Origin: Lachnospiraceae bacterium
Lineage (GTDB): Bacteria > Bacillota > Clostridia > Lachnospirales > Lachnospiraceae
NCBI GenBank assembly: GCA_023663945.1
Contig: JAMPGL010000014.1
Coordinates: 1-64,000 of the forward strand
Length of the DNA: 64,000 bases
Direction of reading: 5' to 3'
Shown: positions 60,504-64,000 of the stretch, piece after piece
Layout of the letters: every line of letters begins with the position of its first letter
Numbering within the stretch: the first letter of the stretch is position 1
The notes under the pieces: model-generated
What the model saw: only the letters and a program-made list of their open reading frames with translations
What the model was told of the DNA's origin: nothing
Databases searched by the model: none
Position numbers and translations under genes: made by a program

Positions 60504-61066
60504 ACATACCCCTTTCCGTTTTCCACCTGATAGTCAAAATAATCTCCGCCGTAATATCTGCTAAGAAGCGCCATGATGGTTCCCCCATGAACAATCATTC
60601 CTGCCCGGTTAATCTTTCCCTGCATGACCGGCTCTCTGAGCTTTTCAATCATCCGCTCAAATCCCTTCTCACAGCGCAGGAGAAACTCCTCCCTGCTTTC
60701 CCCCTCCGGGAAGGGAAGCGTTCCGCCGCCGTCAATCCACTTCTGATACCGCGCATCTTCTTTTAATTCCCCATAATTATTGCCCTCAAAGGCTCCAAAA
60801 TCCATCTCCGTCCACTCCCCGACCGTCACAGGGCATAGCTTAGGATAAAGGATTTCGGCGGTCTGAATGCACCGCTTCATGGGACTTGTAAATAAACAAT
60901 CCACCTGCGGATAACAGTTCTGCGTCTTGAACTTCATCAGTTCCCGTTTTCCCTCCTCACAGAGAGGCACATCCGTCCGTCCCAGATAACGGTGCTCCCG
61001 GTTTGCCTGTGCGGCTCCATGCCTGAGCATTACAAGGGTTATTTGATTCTTTGTCCGATTCCGCAT
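60482..61066 (-). CDS. cobC: Histidine phosphatase, probable alpha-ribazole phosphatase
   Basis: This 194-residue phosphoglycerate-mutase-fold phosphatase has the catalytic RHG triad (VMLRHGAAQANREHRYLGRT, H at about residue 16), FTSPMKRCIQTAEIL, TEMDFGAFEGNNYGEL and a second catalytic histidine in GMIVHGGTIMALLSRYY. Placed between cobU-like and cbiB, it should remove phosphate from alpha-ribazole phosphate or from the cobalamin phosphate. The start overlaps the preceding gene by 28 bases. Confidence 0.9.
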   Translation of the reverse strand: MRNRTKNQITLVMLRHGAAQANREHRYLGRTDVPLCEEGKRELMKFKTQNCYPQVDCLFTSPMKRCIQTAEILYPKLCPVTVGEWTEMDFGAFEGNNYGELKEDARYQKWIDGGGTLPFPEGESREEFLLRCEKGFERMIEKLREPVMQGKINRAGMIVHGGTIMALLSRYYGGDYFDYQVENGKGYVCTCNII

Positions 61067-61542
61067 AATACACGCACCACTTCCTCCGCCATCCCCGCCA
61101 GCTTTACGAGGATTCTTCCGGTTCTTTCCCGATATTCTCTTTCCTGCGCTTCCATAGGGACAATCCCGTTTCCAATCTCATCGCTGATGATTACGGCATC
61201 GGGACAGCTCTCCAAAAAGGTTTGAATCTCCTGCTCCGGGCATCCGCCGTTTTGAATCCGTTCCCTCACCCAATTGTGAAAATGATTCACGATGACTGCT
61301 TCCTGCTCCCTCTCCCCGCTCACAGAAGTTTCTCCCTCTCTGCTCACAGATTTTTTCTCCTCTGCGCTCACAGGATTTTCCCCCTCCATGTTCACGGAAT
61401 TTTCTTTCTCCATGCTCACAGGATTTTCACCTTCCCTGCTCACCGGGAGTACGCCGTCATAAATCCTGCACTCCTTCAAATCATACTGCCCGATGGCATA
61501 TTGCAGTTTTCCCTGGGCGTAACCGCCAATAATCAATTTCAT
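61039..61542 (-). CDS. Divergent CobU-like kinase/guanylyltransferase
   Basis: This 167-residue protein resembles CobU/CobP but is not standard. The N-terminal loop is KLIIGGYAQGKLQYAIGQYD: a P-loop-like GGYAQGK where the S/T after the lysine is leucine. The second half has DAVIISDEIGNGIVPMEAQE and YRERTGRILVKLAGMAEEVV, matching the V-S-N-E-V-G-x-G-I-V-P and Y-R-x-x-x-G-x-x-N-Q regions. The middle is replaced by a 24-bp in-frame array (SREGENPV/SMEKENSV repeats). A normal cobU lies 900 bases upstream, so this copy could have another role or modulate it. Confidence 0.75.
   Translation of the reverse strand: MKLIIGGYAQGKLQYAIGQYDLKECRIYDGVLPVSREGENPVSMEKENSVNMEGENPVSAEEKKSVSREGETSVSGEREQEAVIVNHFHNWVRERIQNGGCPEQEIQTFLESCPDAVIISDEIGNGIVPMEAQEREYRERTGRILVKLAGMAEEVVRVLCGIGQRIK
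61318..61437. repeat. In-frame five-copy array, 24-bp unit
   Basis: Units start at 61318, 61342, 61366, 61390 and 61414 (consensus GCTCACAGGATTTTCTCCCT plus four bases). They encode eight-residue repeats of the type EGENPVSM in the cobU-like gene. Confidence 0.9.
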
Positions 61543-61647
61543 TTTCCGCTCCTTAGCCGCTTATCCAAATATCACAATGCCACGGCATCCCCTTCCCTAA
61601 ATATAGATGGCAGATTGTACCACAAGTTCCCTCATACTGATATGCAT

Positions 61648-62421
61648 TCACAAAAAAACATTCACAACCGCCGCCGCTGTCATCATGCACGCTTCGCAGA
61701 TGAGCACAAAAAATCCCGCCGTATCCCCGGTGATTCCTCCCAGCTCCTTTCGGGTGCGCCAGCCATAATATCCAAAAGAAGCAAACGCCGCCGCCACAAC
61801 CGCTCCTCCAAGCAACGACTGTCTCAGCATAAAGCAGATGCACAAAAGGCTTTGCAGATACAAAGCTCCCTTCACAATGCCCTTCTGCGAACGGTCTGCC
61901 GCCTCATAGAGCATTCCCTCTTTTTTTGCCTTCGGAAAGGACACCACACTGATTCCGCTAAGGCTTCTGGACAAAAAGAAACCTCCGCACACAATCCGCA
62001 AAAGCCTCGCGTCCCTCACCTCCGAAAACGCCCCCATATAAAGCAGTTCGTATAGGGCAAGCATAATCACGGCAAACGCCCCGATATGCGGATCCTTTAA
62101 AATTTCCAGCTTTTTTTCCCTAGAACCGTAGGAGTGAAAGGCATCCATCGTATCCATAAATCCATCCACATGAAATCCGCCCGTCACCAGAAGGGGAATT
62201 GCTGTTCCTAATAAAAGATAACATAGTTCCCCTATCCCAAACCGCTTGCAAAACAGACTCCACAAATAAATCAGACCTCCGATGACCGCTCCCACCCAGG
62301 GGAAAAAGCACAGCATGTATTTCATATCCTCCTCTTTCCAAGGAAACTGAGGAACCGGAATTTTCGAATAGATGGAAAAAGCAACCACAAAAGCGGCCGC
62401 AAGGGATTTTAAAATGTGCAT
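61648..62421 (-). CDS. cobS: Adenosylcobinamide-GDP ribazoletransferase
   Basis: This 257-residue polytopic membrane protein joins adenosylcobinamide-GDP to alpha-ribazole. The N terminus has HILKSLAAAFVVAFSIYSKI and the family motif PVPQFPWKEEDMKYMLCFFP, then VTGGFHVDGFMDTMDAFHSY with the metal-binding D-G-x-x-D-x-x-D-A region, and EKKLEILKDPHIGAFAVIML. The second ATG (62421) is eight bases from GGGGG and preferred over 62427. It overlaps cobU by 13 bases. Confidence 0.95.
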   Translation of the reverse strand: MHILKSLAAAFVVAFSIYSKIPVPQFPWKEEDMKYMLCFFPWVGAVIGGLIYLWSLFCKRFGIGELCYLLLGTAIPLLVTGGFHVDGFMDTMDAFHSYGSREKKLEILKDPHIGAFAVIMLALYELLYMGAFSEVRDARLLRIVCGGFFLSRSLSGISVVSFPKAKKEGMLYEAADRSQKGIVKGALYLQSLLCICFMLRQSLLGGAVVAAAFASFGYYGWRTRKELGGITGDTAGFFVLICEACMMTAAAVVNVFL

Positions 62422-62969
62422 CGGCATTGCCCCCTTTGTCCTTCTTTTATCATAATCGGAATGCCAACGACCACCTCCGCCACTTCATCCGCCAGCTCCG
62501 CAAGTGCCTGATTGATTCTGCCCATTGCCCGAAGATACGCCATAGTCTCCCGATGGTAGACCCTGCCGTCCTCAAAGACATTATTGCTTACAAGGACAAG
62601 ATGCCTGCATTCTCTCTTTAACGCCATAATTCCGCTTATGACCTTCTCAGCCGTCACTTCCTCCGGCTGGGGGGGTTCTCCGGCAAACATTTCGTTAGCC
62701 GTAAGATTGGAGATGCATTCCAGCAAAACCGTTTTATCCCCCGCCTCCATCTGTTTCAGCGCGTCTTGAACTGCCGCGGGCTGTTCGATAGTGATAAATC
62801 CCTTACCGCTCCGCTGTCTCTGGTGCCTTGCAACCCGTTCCCGGCTTTCCGGGTCGGATGCCTGCATGGTCGCAAGATAGTATTTTCTTTTTGCCGAAAG
62901 AGCGCAGGCACGTTCTTCCGCCCATGCGGATTTTCCGCTTCCGCTGCCTCCCATCACCAAAATCGTCAT
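62409..62969 (-). CDS. cobU: Adenosylcobinamide kinase / phosphate guanylyltransferase
   Basis: This 186-residue bifunctional enzyme phosphorylates adenosylcobinamide and attaches GMP. It has the P-loop MTILVMGGSGSGKSAWAEER, the guanylylated histidine region RVARHQRQR, LLECISNLTANEMF, LVSNNVFEDGRVYH and YLRAMGRINQALAELADEVA. The ATG at 62969 gives the family N terminus; the longer frame upstream only encodes the 17-bp tandem array (EKFWHTRGF). Confidence 0.95.
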   Translation of the reverse strand: MTILVMGGSGSGKSAWAEERACALSAKRKYYLATMQASDPESRERVARHQRQRSGKGFITIEQPAAVQDALKQMEAGDKTVLLECISNLTANEMFAGEPPQPEEVTAEKVISGIMALKRECRHLVLVSNNVFEDGRVYHRETMAYLRAMGRINQALAELADEVAEVVVGIPIMIKEGQRGQCRCTF

Positions 62970-62975
62970 ATCCCT

Positions 62976-63077
62976 AAAACCTCTCGTATGCCAAAACTTC
63001 TCATATGCCAAAACTTCTCGTATGTCAAAACTTCTCGTATGTCAAAACCTCTCGTATATCAAAACCTCTCATACTGC
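62976..63077. repeat. Six-copy tandem array, 17-bp unit
   Basis: AAAACTTCTCGTATGTC and near-identical units fill exactly 6 x 17 bases. The array spans the cobT-cobU junction. The cobT stop (63059-63061) lies inside it and the cobU start is seven bases beyond it, so the cobU ribosome binding region (AGAGG) is supplied by the repeat itself. Confidence 0.95.
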
Positions 63078-64000
63078 TCAATCTGAATTTCTGAAAAGTC
63101 AGCCCCCTCCCGGTACACGCTGAGTGCCAAGTCAAGAAGGGAGAGCATCATAACCGCTCCGGTTCCTTCCCCCAGCGCCATCTCTCCGTCAATAACGGGA
63201 CGGAGCCCCAATTCCTCCGCCAGCCTTTCCGTTGCCGGTTCTTTTCCCTTGTGGGAAGGAATCAGATAATCCTTGATTCCGGGCACCAGACGCTGCGCCG
63301 CAAGAGCCGCCGTCAGGCTGATTACGCCGTCTAACACAATCGGAACATGAAAAAGAGCGCCTCCAATGCAGACCCCCGCGAGTCCGCAAATGTCCAATCC
63401 GCCTACTGTCCGCAGGATTTGAAATGCATCTGCCCCTCTTAGCTGGTAACGTGCCAGTGCCTCCTCGATGATTTTTCTCTTGCGGATGAGCCCCTCGTCG
63501 TCAAGCCCTGCGCCTCTGCCTGTCACCTCCGCCGCCTCACAGTCTAACAGCGCCGCCGTGACAGCACTGCTGGTGGTGGTGTTGCCAATTCCCATTTCAC
63601 CCACGGCAAGGATCCGGTATCCTGCCTGCCCGCATTCAAATACCGTTTCTATTCCTGTCAGAATTGCCTCCAAAGCCTCCTGCTCAGTCATTGCCGGCTC
63701 CTTTCGGAAATTTCTGGTTCCGGCGCGGGTTTTTTTATCCCACACCCCCGGAATCTTTTCCCGGCTGTTAATCCCAATATCCACCGGAATGGTATCCGCC
63801 CCGATTGTTTCCGCCATTCTGCCTGCCGAAGACCGCCTCCCCGCCATATTCCTTGCAACCGCCAGAGTAACCTCCTGACCGGACTGGCTGATTCCCTCCT
63901 CCACGATTCCATTGTCCGCGCATAGAATGATAACCGCTTTTCGGGAAAGGTCGATGTTTTCCGTTCCGCAGACGGCTCCAATCTGTGCAAGCAGAGGCTC
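63059..64000 (-). CDS. cobT: Nicotinate-nucleotide-dimethylbenzimidazole phosphoribosyltransferase, 5' end outside window
   Basis: The 313 visible residues lack the N terminus, which lies past 64000; the frame is open to the edge. The enzyme makes alpha-ribazole phosphate from the lower-ligand base. Segments are VIILCADNGIVEEGISQSGQ, EVTLAVARNMAGRRS, IPVDIGINSREKIPGVWDKK, ILAVGEMGIGNTTTSSAVTA and TGRGAGLDDEGLIRKR. The C-terminal DGEMALGEGTGAVMMLSLLD includes the catalytic glutamate of LGEGTGA. The last residues (EQYERF) are read from the 17-bp array. Confidence 0.95.
   Translation of the reverse strand, partial: EPLLAQIGAVCGTENIDLSRKAVIILCADNGIVEEGISQSGQEVTLAVARNMAGRRSSAGRMAETIGADTIPVDIGINSREKIPGVWDKKTRAGTRNFRKEPAMTEQEALEAILTGIETVFECGQAGYRILAVGEMGIGNTTTSSAVTAALLDCEAAEVTGRGAGLDDEGLIRKRKIIEEALARYQLRGADAFQILRTVGGLDICGLAGVCIGGALFHVPIVLDGVISLTAALAAQRLVPGIKDYLIPSHKGKEPATERLAEELGLRPVIDGEMALGEGTGAVMMLSLLDLALSVYREGADFSEIQIEQYERF

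Noticed and set aside
61222..62055. A 277-codon open frame on the plus strand over cobS and the cobU-like gene
   Set aside because: It reads through the 24-bp array and the antisense of cobS; composition is basic and His-rich, as is usual for shadow frames, with no family match.
50253..64000. Cobalamin riboswitch for the cob operon
   Set aside because: No B12-box-like segment was found in the gaps. The operon start lies outside the window, so a riboswitch, if any, would be upstream of 64000.

Overview
The window looks like a chromosomal segment from a Gram-positive anaerobe of the class Clostridia, most likely Lachnospiraceae. The basis is moderate GC content, strong AGGAGG-type ribosome binding sites, TTGACA-N17-TATAAT promoters, a SAM-I (S-box) riboswitch before metK, a spore-cortex-hydrolase-like LysM/GH18 enzyme, HD-GYP proteins, a CpsC/EpsG-type exopolysaccharide cluster and an oxygen-independent (cbi-type) cobalamin operon. 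This is inferred from gene content; no 16S rRNA gene or other decisive marker is present.

Layout. 1-3.5 kb: a decayed DUF4258/YgiT toxin-antitoxin-like pair, then a BlaI repressor with two matching operators and a BlaR1-like M56 protease carrying an extracellular LytM (M23) domain. 3.5-16 kb: mostly housekeeping genes: metK with its riboswitch, an HD-GYP protein, murA, a LysM/G5/M23 wall hydrolase, a Y-family polymerase, a flavin reductase, a coiled-coil membrane protein, a small alarmone synthetase, a hemolysin III family protein and galE. 16-25 kb: a UDPGP-type nucleotidyltransferase, an AT-rich three-gene cassette with a short P-loop protein, a LysM/GH18 enzyme, a decayed Abi_2 gene with an upstream candidate small RNA, MmcQ/YjbR, an M19 dipeptidase and a DHH phosphoesterase. 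24-44 kb: a long minus-strand surface-polysaccharide locus with a nucleotide-sugar 4,6-dehydratase, a periplasmic-propeller HD-GYP signalling protein, a GT39-like membrane protein, seven glycosyltransferases, an EpsG polymerase, a CpsC-like chain-length protein and a polyprenyl phosphosugar transferase. 44-50 kb: an AT-rich graveyard with a GNAT/nitroreductase operon, an IS110-family transposase remnant, AlbA_2/ATPase regulators (one intact, one truncated), and fragments of Fic, aldo-keto reductase and integrase-like genes. 50-64 kb: a tightly packed, overlapping cobalamin operon on the minus strand, in transcription order cobT (cut by the window edge), cobU, cobS, a divergent cobU-like gene, cobC, cbiB, a threonine-phosphate decarboxylase, cbiC, cbiD, cbiF, cbiG, cbiH, a cbiJ-cbiE-cbiT fusion and cbiA. 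cbiL, cbiK/X and cbiP are not in the window.

The most unusual property is structural. Short tandem arrays (11-, 13-, 17-, 18-, 20-, 22-, 32- and 45-bp units) sit at gene junctions, often containing a stop codon or abutting a start codon, while arrays inside genes have periods that are multiples of three (21, 24, 39 bp) and encode repeated linkers. A second layer is an interspersed hairpin repeat whose loop (GCAAG) is conserved while its stem changes on both sides. Other points for a second look are the BlaR1-LytM fusion, the Abi_2-associated RNA remnant and the AT-rich P-loop cassette.
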